54,179 bases of DNA from Pseudomonas sp. MN1F (GCF_009391885.1 NZ_VZII01000033.1:1-54179), one strand, 5' to 3'; counted from the first letter of the stretch, positions 24,638 through 35,938 are shown. Notes: a model not told the origin generated them from the letters alone. Translations and numbers: made by a program.

Positions 24638-25363
24638 ATGAGCAAGGTAATCGTCGAATCGCTGGTCTATCACCTGTCCGGCAAGGCCTATGAAAGCCGC
24701 CTGGTCTACGAGCCAGGTGTTCTGGGCCGCCCGGGTCTGGTGATGGCGCCGAACTGGATGGGCATCGGCGAAGGTGCCGAGCGTATCGCCAAGGAAGTGG
24801 CCGAGAAGGGCTACGTGGTGCTGATTGCCGACCTGTATGGGCAGTCGGTGCGTCCCTCCAATGCCGAGGAGGCTGGGGCGGCGATGATGCCGCTGAAGAA
24901 CGACCGTGGCGAGCTGCGCAAGCGCATGAAAGAGGCCCTGGATCAGTTGCTGGGGCAGTCCAAGGCGCTGCTGGAGCCGGGCAAGGTGGCCACCTTCGGT
25001 TTCTGCTTCGGTGGCTGCTGTGCCCTGGAGCTGGCCCGTACCGGTGCCGACTTGCGGGCGGCGGTGTCGTTCCACGGCACGCTGGACACCCCGAACCCGG
25101 AAGATGCCAAGCGCATCAAGGGCTCGGTACTGGTGCTGCACGGCGCTTCCGACCCGTTGGTGCCGAAGGAGCAGTTGCCAGCGTTCGAAGATGAGATGAA
25201 CGCTGCCAAGGTGGACTGGCAGCTGCTGAGCTACGGTGGCGCGGTGCACTCGTTCACCGACCCGAATGCCAATGTGCCGGGCAAGATGCAGTACGACCGT
25301 CGCACCTCGGAGCGGGCGTTCCGCTCGATGCACAACCTGCTCACCGAAGTGTTCCAGCGCTGA
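24638..25363 (+). CDS. Dienelactone hydrolase family protein
   Basis: This 241-residue alpha/beta hydrolase has the dienelactone hydrolase nucleophile context FGFCFGGCCALEL (a Cys nucleophile rather than Ser), an acid in HGASDPLVPKEQ, and the catalytic His in YGGAVHSFTDP. The start at 24638 is preceded by AAGGAG at good spacing. Members hydrolyse dienelactone in chlorocatechol degradation or other small esters. With no aromatic pathway genes around it, the substrate here is unknown. It converges with the pirin gene. Confidence 0.88.
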   Translation: MSKVIVESLVYHLSGKAYESRLVYEPGVLGRPGLVMAPNWMGIGEGAERIAKEVAEKGYVVLIADLYGQSVRPSNAEEAGAAMMPLKNDRGELRKRMKEALDQLLGQSKALLEPGKVATFGFCFGGCCALELARTGADLRAAVSFHGTLDTPNPEDAKRIKGSVLVLHGASDPLVPKEQLPAFEDEMNAAKVDWQLLSYGGAVHSFTDPNANVPGKMQYDRRTSERAFRSMHNLLTEVFQR

Positions 25364-25387
25364 CATCGCAGGGGGGGGCGCGGACTC

Positions 25388-25431
25388 CTGTGGGAGCCGC
25401 GCTTGCCGGCGATGGGCTGCAAAGCAGCCCC
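25388..25431. repeat. REP-type palindromic element between convergent genes
   Basis: The sequence opens TGTGGGAGCCGCGCTTGCC, a typical Pseudomonas REP core, and ends in GGGCTGC-AAA-GCAGCCC (25414-25430), a perfect 7-bp hairpin. It lies between two converging genes, the usual REP location, and may also help transcription end. Confidence 0.7.
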
Positions 25432-25434
25432 AAA

Positions 25435-26298
25435 TTATCGCGGCAACTCGATCCTCGAAGTTTCCCCAGGCACCGTCGGCCAATCCCCAGCAGCCCACTT
25501 GGACCTGGCCCGCTCAATCAAATCCACATCACTGGCCACAAAATTCCAGTTCATCCGCCGCGGCCCATCCAGCGGCTCGCCGCCAATCAGCACCAGCTGG
25601 CATTCTTCCTCGGCATACAGCGTGACCTCTTCGCCCTCCGGCAGCACGATCAGGCTGCAGGCCTCAACCTGTTCGCCATCCATGAGCAACTCACCATCGA
25701 GCAGATACAACGCCCGCTGCACATGTTCGACAGGCACCACCAGCGTGGTGGCCGGCTGCATCTGCACATGCGCATAGAGGGTAGGGGAGAGTACCGGCAC
25801 CGGTGATTCCAGGCAGAACCCGCTGCCGGCAATCATGCAGATGCGCACGCCCAGGTTGTCACTGACCGGCAGGCTCGCCGCGGGATGGTGGCTGTAGCTC
25901 GGCTCGCCCTGTTCGAGCGCCTGGGGTGAAGCCAGCCATACCTGCAGCCCATGCAGGCGTGAGCCATGGACCCAGGCGTCCTCCGGCGTGCGCTCGACAT
26001 GCGCCACACCTTTGCCAGCGGTCATCCAGCTCACGTCTCCAGGCAGCACGCGCTGCTCCGAGCCCAGGCTGTCCTTGTGCAGGATCGCGCCTTCGAACAG
26101 GTAGGTGAGGGTGGAGAGGCCGATATGCGGATGCTGGCGGATATCCATGCCATGGCCCGGTGCATAGTCGGTCTCAAGCATATGGTCGAAGAACACGAAC
26201 GGGCCGACGCTGCGGCATTGGGCCGAGGGCAGCGGGCGCAGGATCGGCTGGCCCTCGACCGATTCGGCGCGGGGGCGGATGATCAGGGGGCTGCTCAT
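25435..26298 (-). CDS. Pirin family protein
   Basis: This 287-residue bicupin has the metal-binding N-terminal cupin motifs DIRQHPHIGLSTLTYLFEG and GKGVAHVERTPED. The C-terminal cupin (about residues 165-270) is less conserved. Bacterial pirins include quercetinases and proteins that modulate metabolic enzymes; the sequence does not say which. I chose the ATG at 26298, with GGAG just upstream, over an in-frame ATG at 26334. It is divergent from the amidohydrolase gene. Confidence 0.88.
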   Translation of the reverse strand: MSSPLIIRPRAESVEGQPILRPLPSAQCRSVGPFVFFDHMLETDYAPGHGMDIRQHPHIGLSTLTYLFEGAILHKDSLGSEQRVLPGDVSWMTAGKGVAHVERTPEDAWVHGSRLHGLQVWLASPQALEQGEPSYSHHPAASLPVSDNLGVRICMIAGSGFCLESPVPVLSPTLYAHVQMQPATTLVVPVEHVQRALYLLDGELLMDGEQVEACSLIVLPEGEEVTLYAEEECQLVLIGGEPLDGPRRMNWNFVASDVDLIERARSKWAAGDWPTVPGETSRIELPR

Positions 26299-26413
26299 GG
26301 CGGGCTCCAGGCGAGGTGGAATTGCCCCAAGCATAGCGGTTTGCCGCGCAATGCTGAACCGTTGCGCTGGCGGCCCGGTCTACCCTGCTGATGCCCGCAA
26401 AAGGAGGTTGCCC

Positions 26414-27421
26414 ATGATTGCCAGAACGCTGGCCTGCATGCTGTTGTCTGGCTGGCTATGCCTGGCGGCCCAGGCCCGTGACTATCGCTTCAGCGATGCT
26501 CATCTGCACTACGTGGATTTCTTTCAGGAAACCGAAGGCATGCCGGCGCTGATCAAGGCCATGGATGATGCTGGTGTCGAGCATTCGATGATTTCCGGCA
26601 TTCCGGTGGCCAAGAAATGGCATGAAGACGAACCCAAGCGCCCACGCTACTACGCTGGCGACGATGCCGATGCCTATTGGTACAGCGCGACCGATACCTA
26701 CGTAGCTGCCGCGTTGGAAAAACTACCGGCCGAGCAGCGAAAGCGTTTCCATCCGTTTCTGAGTGGTTTCAATCCGGTGGACAAGAATGCCGTCAGCCAT
26801 ATCGAGCGCATGCTCGAACTGAACCCGGGGCTCTGGCAGGGGATTGGTGAGGTGTTCACCCGGCATGACGACCTGACCGCGCTGACCAGCGGCGATACGC
26901 CGCGGGCCAACAACGAAGCGATGACCCGCATCTATCACCTGGCGGCCGAGCGCGATATGCCGGTGTTGCTGCATTCGAACATCACTTCCAAGCGTGAGCG
27001 CAATCCGCTGTACCTCGCTGAGATCGAAGAGCCATTACGCAATCATCCGCATACCCGGTTCATCTGGGCACATGCGGGGAGCAGCGCGGAGATCCATCGG
27101 CACCAGACCCAGATGGACTTTCTGTTGCCCGTGTTGACGCGCTTGCTGGTGGACTATCCAAATTTGTATGTGGATTTGTCGTGGAGTGTGCTGGAGCCCT
27201 ATCTGCTGGACGAGCAGGGCGTACCGCGCCAGGAATGGGTTGCGCTGGTCGAGCGGTATCCGGACCGGTTCATGCTGGGGTCGGATGTGGTGGGGCGGTT
27301 TGGCAGCCTTGGCGAGCAGATGCACGGCTTCAGGCCGTTCCTGGATGCGCTGCCTGAAGACGTGGCCAACAAGGTGGCTCGGGATAACTTCCTGGCGGTG
27401 TTGCCCAAGGGGAAGAAGTAG
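26414..27421 (+). CDS. Exported amidohydrolase-family protein (amidohydrolase 2 type)
   Basis: This 335-residue protein has an N-terminal signal peptide (MIARTLACMLLSGWLCLAAQA). The TIM-barrel metallohydrolase pattern follows: SDAHLHYVDFF supplies the HxH-type metal ligands, MPVLLHSNIT and FIWAHAGSS supply further His ligands, and LGSDVVGRFGS supplies the C-terminal Asp. AAGGAGG lies 6 bases before the ATG. A periplasmic amidohydrolase 2 member is somewhat unusual, since most are cytoplasmic decarboxylases or lactonases. The substrate is unknown. Confidence 0.82.
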   Translation: MIARTLACMLLSGWLCLAAQARDYRFSDAHLHYVDFFQETEGMPALIKAMDDAGVEHSMISGIPVAKKWHEDEPKRPRYYAGDDADAYWYSATDTYVAAALEKLPAEQRKRFHPFLSGFNPVDKNAVSHIERMLELNPGLWQGIGEVFTRHDDLTALTSGDTPRANNEAMTRIYHLAAERDMPVLLHSNITSKRERNPLYLAEIEEPLRNHPHTRFIWAHAGSSAEIHRHQTQMDFLLPVLTRLLVDYPNLYVDLSWSVLEPYLLDEQGVPRQEWVALVERYPDRFMLGSDVVGRFGSLGEQMHGFRPFLDALPEDVANKVARDNFLAVLPKGKK

Positions 27422-27446
27422 TTGCCCGTGCAGGCAACACAAATGA

Positions 27447-27474
27447 AAACGCCCCGAACCAGTCGGGGCGTTTC
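27447..27474. terminator. Bidirectional terminator between the amidohydrolase gene and fabB
   Basis: AAAACGCCCCGA-ACCAG-TCGGGGCGTTT has an 8-9 bp stem flanked by A and T tracts and can serve both converging genes. Confidence 0.88.
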
Positions 27475-27492
27475 ACTTACCGCAGCAGCGTC

Positions 27493-28710
27493 TTACTTGC
27501 CTTCCCAGCGCTTGAGCACCAGGGTGGCGTTGGTGCCGCCGAAGCCGAAGCTGTTGCTCATCACGGTGGTGAGCTTGGCGTCTTCGGTCTTGCGCACGAT
27601 TGGCAGGTCCGCAACTTCCGGGTCCAGCTCATCGATGTTGGCGGAGCCGGCAATGAAGTTGTTTTCCATCATCAGCAGGCAGTAGATCGCCTCGTGCACG
27701 CCAGCGGCGCCCAGCGAGTGGCCCGACAGGCTTTTGGTCGAGCTGATCTTCGGTGCCTTGTCGCCGAACACTTCACGCACACCTTTCATTTCCGCAACGT
27801 CACCGACCGGGGTCGAGGTGCCGTGGGTGTTCAGGTAGTCGATCGGGGTGTCGACGGTGGACAGCGCCTGCTGCATGCAGCGGATAGCGCCTTCGCCGCT
27901 TGGTGCGACCATGTCGTAGCCATCGGAAGTGGCACCGTAGCCGACGATTTCGGCGTAGATCTTGGCGCCGCGAGCCAGCGCGTGCTCCAGCTCCTCGACC
28001 ACCACCATGCCGCCGCCGCCAGCGATGACGAAGCCGTCACGGTCGGCGTCGTAGGCGCGCGAAGCCAGTTCCGGGGTGTCGTTGCGCTTGGTCGACAGGG
28101 CGCCCATGGCATCGAACAGGAACGACTGGCTCCAGTGCTCTTCTTCACCGCCACCGGCAAAGACGATGTCCTGCTTGCCCCACTGGATCTGCTCCAGAGC
28201 GGTACCGATGCAGTGTGCCGAAGTGGCGCAGGCCGACGAGATCGAGTAGTTGATGCCCTTGATCTTGAACGGGGTGGCCAGGCACGCCGAAACGGTGCTG
28301 CCCATGGTGCGGGTGACGCGGTACGGGCCGACGCGCTTGACGCCTTTTTCGCGCAGGGTATCCAGCGCTTCCATCTGGTTCAGGGTCGAGGCACCGCCCG
28401 AGCCGGCTACCAGGCCAGTACGCGGGTTGGAGATCTGCTCTTCGGTCAGGCCGGAGTCCTTGATCGCGTCCTGCATCGCCAGGTAGGCGTAGGCAGCGGC
28501 GTGGCCGACGAAGCGGTAGACCTTGCGGTCGATCAGTTCTTCGAGGTTGAGGTCGATGGACCCGGAAACCTGGCTACGCAGCCCCATTTCCTTGTATTCC
28601 GGGTTGTAACGGATACCCGGACGGCTGTTGCGCAGGTTTTCGGTGACGGTAGCTTTGTCATTGCCCAGGCACGATACGATGCCCAGACCAGTGATAACGA
28701 CGCGGCGCAT
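27493..28710 (-). CDS. fabB: Beta-ketoacyl-ACP synthase I
   Basis: This 405-residue condensing enzyme has the thiolase-fold triad Cys-His-His: ISSACATSAHCIG (nucleophile Cys), YLNTHGTSTPVGD, and KSLSGHSLGAAGVHEA. The N-terminus reads MRRVVITGLGIVSCLGNDKA. FabB elongates the cis-3-decenoyl-ACP made by FabA and is required for unsaturated fatty acids. It lies 11 bases downstream of fabA and is co-transcribed. Confidence 0.98.
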   Translation of the reverse strand: MRRVVITGLGIVSCLGNDKATVTENLRNSRPGIRYNPEYKEMGLRSQVSGSIDLNLEELIDRKVYRFVGHAAAYAYLAMQDAIKDSGLTEEQISNPRTGLVAGSGGASTLNQMEALDTLREKGVKRVGPYRVTRTMGSTVSACLATPFKIKGINYSISSACATSAHCIGTALEQIQWGKQDIVFAGGGEEEHWSQSFLFDAMGALSTKRNDTPELASRAYDADRDGFVIAGGGGMVVVEELEHALARGAKIYAEIVGYGATSDGYDMVAPSGEGAIRCMQQALSTVDTPIDYLNTHGTSTPVGDVAEMKGVREVFGDKAPKISSTKSLSGHSLGAAGVHEAIYCLLMMENNFIAGSANIDELDPEVADLPIVRKTEDAKLTTVMSNSFGFGGTNATLVLKRWEGK

Positions 28711-28721
28711 GCGAATAACCC

Positions 28722-29237
28722 TTAGAAATTGTCAGTGGAGGTGAACACGCCGACCCGCAGGGCTTCGGCGGTGTAGATCTCGCGACCGTCGACGCTGACC
28801 GAGCCATCGGCGATGGCCATGTTCAGCTTACCCTTCAGGACGCGCTTGATGTGAATGTTGTAGGTGACTTTCTTGGCGGTAGGCAGTACCTGGCCGAAGA
28901 ATTTCACTTCGCCCGAACCCAGCGCACGGCCACGGCCCGGCAGGCCCTGCCAGCCGAGGAAGAAGCCGACCAGCTGCCACATGGCGTCGAGGCCCAGGCA
29001 GCCCGGCATCACCGGGTCGCCTTCGAAGTGGCAGGCGAAGAACCACAGGTCCGGGGTGATATCCAGCTCGGCGACCAATTCACCTTTGCCGTACTTGCCG
29101 CCTTCTTCGCTGATATGGGTGATGCGATCGACCATCAGCATGTTCGGCGCGGGCAGTTGCGCATTACCTGGGCCGAACAGCTCACCGCGACTGCAGCGCA
29201 GCAGGTCTTCCCGAGTAAAGGCGTGTTGTTTGGTCAT
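28722..29237 (-). CDS. fabA: 3-Hydroxydecanoyl-ACP dehydratase/isomerase
   Basis: This 171-residue hotdog enzyme has the active-site His in FACHFEGDPVMPGCLG and the catalytic Asp in the following LDAMWQLVGFFLGW. It dehydrates 3-hydroxydecanoyl-ACP and isomerises the trans-2 to the cis-3 product, the branch point to unsaturated fatty acids. GAGGAG lies 6 bases before the ATG. It heads the fabA-fabB operon. Confidence 0.98.
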   Translation of the reverse strand: MTKQHAFTREDLLRCSRGELFGPGNAQLPAPNMLMVDRITHISEEGGKYGKGELVAELDITPDLWFFACHFEGDPVMPGCLGLDAMWQLVGFFLGWQGLPGRGRALGSGEVKFFGQVLPTAKKVTYNIHIKRVLKGKLNMAIADGSVSVDGREIYTAEALRVGVFTSTDNF

Positions 29238-29347
29238 GCGAGCTCCTCAATAACCCCCTGTGGCAGGGGATGAATCTTCCCGGCCGACCCTTCTTAGCTT
29301 CTGGGGCGGCAGCCTACAGGTAGACTATTGCGTTGTGGTGAAAGTCA

Positions 29348-29383
29348 CAGTGCACCCGGCGAAAGAAGTACAGGTGTGCACTG
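29348..29383. promoter_or_regulatory. Inverted repeat in the fabA upstream region
   Basis: CAGTGCAC (29348-29355) and GTGCACTG (29376-29383) are perfect 8-bp arms, 20 bases apart, in the fabA promoter region. In P. aeruginosa the TetR-type repressor DesT controls fabAB through a palindrome. I cannot show that this is the equivalent site. Confidence 0.4.
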
Positions 29384-29440
29384 AAACGTCTATTTTCAGG
29401 TCCGAGCAAGGTCCTGTCCAGTACTTAAGACTGCCGCACT

Positions 29441-31380
<1,940 letters not shown>

Positions 31381-31384
<4 letters not shown>

Positions 31385-32271
31385 GGGGTGGGTTCTCCTT
31401 CGGCCAGGGCCTTGGCAGAGGCGTTCGGATCGATCGGCTCAAGGCCCAGGGCGCGGGCCACCTGCTGGTTGCCGCTGACGCCATAGCGCGCCGGATACAG
31501 GCTGCGTGGCCAGTGCGCCGGCGGCTGATTGAGCAACTGGTCGAGCACTGCCAGCCAGTCGTCCTGGTCGCTGTAGGTGCTGGCCAGGGCGCCCGCGCGG
31601 ACGAAGCCCGCGTTCGGCCCGATCAATGCCATCTGCCGGCCGTAGCTGCTGAGCAACAGGTTCTTCGCCGTCTTGGAGTTGTACAGGTCGGGGTCATCGA
31701 GGCCCAACAGCACGTCGCTGTTGGCCAGCAGGTGCTGCAGCGGGCGGCTGTCGCGTTGGTCCGGCCAGTCCTGAGCGACGATCTCCAGGCCCAGCGGGCG
31801 TGCCGCCTGGCGCAGCTCGTCGAGCAGGAAGTGGCTGTGCTCACCATACAGCACACCGATGCGCTGGGCCTGTGGCAACAGGTAGCGGCTCAGGCGCAGC
31901 TGCCGCGCCAGCGGCGGGTCGCTCCACAGCAGGGTCAGGTAAGCAGGGCGCGACTTTCCCAGGCGTTGTTCAGCCTGTACCCGGCTGATGCGCATGGCCA
32001 GTGCAGGTGGCCCGCTGTTGTCGCTCAGGCGCCACTCCAGCGCGCTGTTGTCGAGCAGTATCAGGCGCACGTCAGCCTTGAGCTGAGCGGGGCGGGGCAA
32101 CGTGGCGGTGCTTTGGAAGCGCACCTGGTCATGGCTGCGGCGGCCTTGCAGGGCTTCGACGAAGCTGCGAAAGCCGGGCTGTTCGTCGCCGCCGACCAGC
32201 AGGATTTCGCTGGCGGACAGCGTACCCAGTGGCCACAGGCAGAACAGCAGCAGGCGCAGCAGCCGGGCCAT
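31381..32271 (-). CDS. Periplasmic ABC-type substrate-binding-like protein (ABC_sub_bind)
   Basis: This 296-residue protein has a signal peptide (MARLLRLLLFCLWPLGTLSA). The two-lobe pattern resembles the ABC_sub_bind/TrpX-like family: EILLVGGDEQPGFRSFVEAL, then QAQRIGVLYGEHSHFLLDELRQAAR and DVLLGLDDPDLYNSKTAKNLLLSSYGRQMALIGPN-type segments. No permease or ATPase gene is present. It sits between a TonB-dependent receptor (1-base overlap) and a hybrid kinase (4-base overlap), so it most likely presents a ligand to the kinase or takes it from the receptor. The ligand is unknown. Confidence 0.78.
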
Positions 32272-34418
32272 CAGAACTCCAGCTCCGCGCTGACGCTCAG
32301 GCGGTGGCGGCTGTCATAACGGTTTTGCTCCACGGTGGTGGGTTGGTCGTCCAGGCGTTGCTGCCACAGCGCGGCCAGTTCCAGGGTGCTGCCCTGGATA
32401 CGGAAACGCTTGGCCACGCGCAGGTCGACGCGTTCATAGCGGTACGTGTTGAGTGCGTCGTCGCCGTAATAGAACAGCGCGCTCGACCAACCCTCACCCC
32501 ATTCGCGCATCCACCCGGCCGAGCCGCTGTTGCGTGCGCTGAGGCGACGGTCGGCAGGGTTGCTGGCCCAGGCATCGACGTAGGCATAGGTCAGGCGCAG
32601 CCGGTCGCGTGGTGCCAGGCGCCAGTCGAATTGCGCCTCGCTACCGCTGAAACGGGCCTTGTTGGCGTTGCTGGCGATGTACTGGTTGTTCTTCAGGGGT
32701 TCGCTGATCATTCCGGTGATCTCGTCGTAGAACAGCTTCACATCCATGTTCAGGTCGAAGTCGCTGAAGTAGCCGTTATAGCCCAGCTCACGCGAGCGCA
32801 TGCGCTCCTGTTCGAGGTCGCCAGGGCCGCGGGTCTTGACGAAGTACTCGGCATTGCGCTGGCCGAAGGCGGCGGGGCTCAGGTTCTTGACCGTGTAGCT
32901 CCAGTTGACGTTGTTCTCGAACATGTCCGGCGAACGCACGGCCTCGGAGTACACCGCGCGCAGGCCGTGGCGCGGTGTGATCAGGTAGTTGACCGCCATG
33001 CGTGGGGTCAGCGAGCTGCCGGACAGGCGCGAATCCTCGAACATCGCGCCGCCCTGGACAATCCAGTGCTCGTCGGCGCGCCATTCCAGCTGGCCGAACA
33101 GGCGCCAGGTCTGGTCGTCGATACTGCCGTTGAAGTAGGTCTGCGAATCGGCGCGATCATAGCGGTAGTTCATGCCGCTGAGCAGGCGCAGGCTGTCGGT
33201 CAGGCTCAGGGTGTCCTGTACCTCCAGGTCATAACGGGTCTCGCGGGTACTTTGGTCAACATCGCCGCAAACCACATTCTTGCCGCCCTGGTTGTCCCAC
33301 TGGTCCTTGATCGCATCGACCAGCGCCTGTTCTTCGGGGTTGCTGCTGCTCGGCGGGTTGTTGGCCCCGCGGGCGACCTTTTCGGCGAAATCGGGGTTCA
33401 TCTGCCACAAGCGGGTCAGCTCGGGGCTGAACGATAGCGCTGCATCACAGGCGCGCCAGACCTGCTGGCGGTCGAAAAGCTGGGCCGAACCCTGCACATA
33501 CAAGCTGTGCTCGGGGTTGAAATCGATGTTCCAGCGTACCGAACCGGCATAGTCCTTGGCATTGACGTCGGCGTTGTCGCCGGTCTGGGTGACGTAGGGG
33601 AACACCGGCCGATAGGTATACGGCCGCTGGTTGCTGCCTTCCTTGGCCGCCAGTTGCCATTCCAGGGTCTGGTCGGGCGCCAGAACGTGGCTGACACTGA
33701 GGTTGAAACGGTTCAGGCGGCGGCTGTCGCGGTAGTCCTGGCCGAACTGGTTCTCGTCGAAGCCATCGTCCTGCTGGCCAGACACCGACAGGCGCATGTC
33801 GCCACCGTCCCAGCCGAAGCCGTGGCTGAGGTAATAGTCGTTGATGCCATCCTGGCCGCGGGTCAGTTTCATCCGCGTGCCGTGGCTGTCGGCCGGGTTG
33901 CGGGTGAGGATGTTGACCACCGCCATCAGTGCATTAGCGCCGTAACTGACGGTGTTGGGGCCGCGGAACACCTCGATGCGCTCGATGTCCTCGATGGCGA
34001 CCGGGATGTCGCTCCAGTCCACCGTGGCCAGGCCGGCGCGGTACACCGAGCGGCCGTCGATCAGCACCTGCATGCGCCTTGCATCGTTGACGTTGCTGCC
34101 GTGGTAGTTGACGGTGGGCTGGTTGCCGGCGCCGTAGCCGATCATCATGCCCGGTACCAGGCGCAGCAGTTCGGGGATGTCGCGGGCACCGCTGGCGCGG
34201 ATCAGCTCGTTGTCGAGCACGGTCATGCTGCCCGGCACTGCCGCCGGGGATTGTTTCAGGCGCGTGGCGGTCAGAACCTGCGGCAGGTCGGAGTTGTCGA
34301 TGAACAAATCGTCGGCCATGGCCGAGCCGCCGAGCAGGGCAGTCAGCAGCAGCAGTCGAGGGTAGGGGGGCGGGCCGTAGAACACAGGACAGCCTTGTCT
34401 CAGGATTGAAACAGGCAT
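32271..34418 (-). CDS. TonB-dependent outer-membrane receptor
   Basis: This 715-residue receptor has a signal peptide ending GSAMA, a TonB box-like DLPQVLTATRL, and the plug domain (about 45-155: PGSMTVLDNELIRASGARDI, MQVLIDGRSVYR, IEDIERIEVFRGPNTVSYGANALMAVVNI-like). A 22-strand barrel ends with the aromatic terminal signature VSAELEF. The 35-residue signal from the ATG at 34418 is long; a GTG at 34385 would give a more usual 24 residues. No N-terminal signalling domain of the FecA type is present, so coupling to the downstream kinase would have to go through the periplasm. Substrate unknown; vitamin, siderophore or copper-type receptors are possible. Confidence 0.88.
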   Translation of the reverse strand: MPVSILRQGCPVFYGPPPYPRLLLLTALLGGSAMADDLFIDNSDLPQVLTATRLKQSPAAVPGSMTVLDNELIRASGARDIPELLRLVPGMMIGYGAGNQPTVNYHGSNVNDARRMQVLIDGRSVYRAGLATVDWSDIPVAIEDIERIEVFRGPNTVSYGANALMAVVNILTRNPADSHGTRMKLTRGQDGINDYYLSHGFGWDGGDMRLSVSGQQDDGFDENQFGQDYRDSRRLNRFNLSVSHVLAPDQTLEWQLAAKEGSNQRPYTYRPVFPYVTQTGDNADVNAKDYAGSVRWNIDFNPEHSLYVQGSAQLFDRQQVWRACDAALSFSPELTRLWQMNPDFAEKVARGANNPPSSSNPEEQALVDAIKDQWDNQGGKNVVCGDVDQSTRETRYDLEVQDTLSLTDSLRLLSGMNYRYDRADSQTYFNGSIDDQTWRLFGQLEWRADEHWIVQGGAMFEDSRLSGSSLTPRMAVNYLITPRHGLRAVYSEAVRSPDMFENNVNWSYTVKNLSPAAFGQRNAEYFVKTRGPGDLEQERMRSRELGYNGYFSDFDLNMDVKLFYDEITGMISEPLKNNQYIASNANKARFSGSEAQFDWRLAPRDRLRLTYAYVDAWASNPADRRLSARNSGSAGWMREWGEGWSSALFYYGDDALNTYRYERVDLRVAKRFRIQGSTLELAALWQQRLDDQPTTVEQNRYDSRHRLSVSAELEF

Positions 34419-34501
34419 GGTAACTGACCCAGAAGGTTTTGCCAGTCACCTGAGGCCCGATTCTGGTGGGTTCTGACACTGGTTCTGTCGCAGGCGCGCC
34501 G

Positions 34502-34507
34502 TATAAT
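34502..34507 (+). promoter_or_regulatory. -10 element upstream of gpsA
   Basis: A perfect TATAAT lies 43 bases before the gpsA ATG. No convincing -35 hexamer is visible at 16-18 bases, so the promoter may depend on an activator or on extended contacts. Confidence 0.55.
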
Positions 34508-34549
34508 GAGCGGGTCGCCACTTAACTTAATGGCTTTAACGGATTGATT

Positions 34550-35575
34550 ATGACTGAACAGCAACCTGTTGCAGTTCTGGGAGGCGGCAGCTTCGGCACC
34601 GCCGTGGCGAACCTGCTGGCCGAAAATGGCGTGCCGGTGCGTCAATGGATGCGCGACCCCGAGCAGGCCGAGGCGATGCGGGTCAACCGCGAGAACCCGC
34701 GCTACCTCAAGGGCATCCGCCTGCAGGACGGTGTCGAGCCGGTCAACGACCTGCTGGCCACCTTGCAAGCCAGCGACCTGATCTTCGTCGCGCTGCCGTC
34801 GAGCGCCCTGCGCAGCGTGCTGGCACCCCATGCCGAGCTGCTGCGCGGCAAGTACCTGGTCAGCCTGACCAAGGGCATCGAGGCGCAAAGCTTCAAGCTG
34901 ATGAGCCAGATCCTCGAAGAAATCGCCCCCGAGGCCCGCATTGGTGTGCTCTCCGGCCCCAACCTGGCCCGCGAAATTGCCGAGCATGCGCTGACCGCCA
35001 CCGTGGTTGCCAGCGAAGACGAACAACTGTGCCAGCGGGTGCAGGCGGTGCTGCACGGGCGCACCTTCCGGGTATACGCCAGCAGCGACCGCTTCGGCGT
35101 CGAACTGGGCGGCGCGCTGAAGAACGTCTACGCCATCATCGCCGGCATGGCCGTAGCCCTGGGCATGGGCGAGAACACCAAGAGCATGCTGATCACCCGT
35201 GCGCTGGCCGAGATGACCCGCTTTGCCGTCAGCCAGGGGGCCAACCCCATGACGTTCCTTGGCCTGGCCGGTGTCGGTGACCTGATCGTCACCTGCTCCT
35301 CGCCCAAGAGCCGCAACTACCAAGTCGGTCACGCCCTGGGCCAGGGCCTGAGCCTGGAGCAGGCCGTCAGCCGCCTGGGCGAAGTGGCCGAAGGGGTCAA
35401 TACGCTCAAGGTGCTTAAAGCCAAGGCCCAGGAAGTGCAAGTGTACATGCCGCTGGTGGCCGGCCTGCACGCCATTCTGTTCGAAGGCCGCACGCTGAAC
35501 CAGGTGATCGAGCACCTGATGCGCGCCGAGCCAAAGACCGACGTCGATTTCATTTCCATCAGTGGTTTCAACTAA
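34550..35575 (+). CDS. gpsA: Glycerol-3-phosphate dehydrogenase (NAD(P)+)
   Basis: This 341-residue protein has the Rossmann motif VAVLGGGSFGTAVANLLAENG, LVSLTKGIEAQSFKLMSQI, GVLSGPNLAREIAEH and the catalytic lysine region ELGGALKNVYAIIAGMAVAL, with VGDLIVTCSS further on. It reduces dihydroxyacetone phosphate to sn-glycerol 3-phosphate, the backbone of phospholipids. The ATG at 34550 (MTEQQPVAVLGG) was preferred to a TTG at 34544. It leads a rightward operon with the DUF4389 protein and sixA. Confidence 0.97.
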   Translation: MTEQQPVAVLGGGSFGTAVANLLAENGVPVRQWMRDPEQAEAMRVNRENPRYLKGIRLQDGVEPVNDLLATLQASDLIFVALPSSALRSVLAPHAELLRGKYLVSLTKGIEAQSFKLMSQILEEIAPEARIGVLSGPNLAREIAEHALTATVVASEDEQLCQRVQAVLHGRTFRVYASSDRFGVELGGALKNVYAIIAGMAVALGMGENTKSMLITRALAEMTRFAVSQGANPMTFLGLAGVGDLIVTCSSPKSRNYQVGHALGQGLSLEQAVSRLGEVAEGVNTLKVLKAKAQEVQVYMPLVAGLHAILFEGRTLNQVIEHLMRAEPKTDVDFISISGFN

Positions 35576-35590
35576 GCGAAGGAGCAGCAC

Positions 35591-35938
35591 ATGAACGATA
35601 CACCCGAGCGCGCCCAGCGCGAGTCGATCATCCTGCGGGTGCTGTGGATGCTGGTGTTCCTGGTGGTCTGGCAACTCGCCGAGCTGCTGCTCGGCGGCCT
35701 GGTGCTGGTGCAACTGATCTACCGCCTGGTCTATGGTGCCCCGAGCGCCAGCCTGATGAACTTCGGTGACAGCCTGAGCCAGTACCTGGCGCAGATCGGC
35801 CGTTTCGGTACCTTCCACACCGACCAGAAGCCTTGGCCGTTCGCCGACTGGCCGGCAGCGCGTGCCCCGGAAGGTGAGGCGCCCCACGCCGTGGCTGCGG
35901 CGCCGCACCCGGTGCGCGACGAGGAGCCCAAGCTGTGA
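35591..35938 (+). CDS. DUF4389 domain-containing membrane protein
   Basis: This 115-residue protein has a long hydrophobic N-terminal half (LRVLWMLVFLVVWQLAELLLG, then LVLVQLIYRLVYG, two transmembrane segments). The family segment MNFGDSLSQYLAQIGRFGTFHTD and a WPFADWP motif follow, then a Pro/Ala-rich tail. No function is known for DUF4389. The stop overlaps the GTG start of sixA by four bases; GAAGGAG precedes its own ATG. Confidence 0.85.
   Translation: MNDTPERAQRESIILRVLWMLVFLVVWQLAELLLGGLVLVQLIYRLVYGAPSASLMNFGDSLSQYLAQIGRFGTFHTDQKPWPFADWPAARAPEGEAPHAVAAAPHPVRDEEPKL

Noticed and set aside
32229..34409. Plus-strand open frames opposite the TonB receptor
   Set aside because: The receptor has signal peptide, plug and terminal aromatic signature on the minus strand; the plus-strand frames show none of these.
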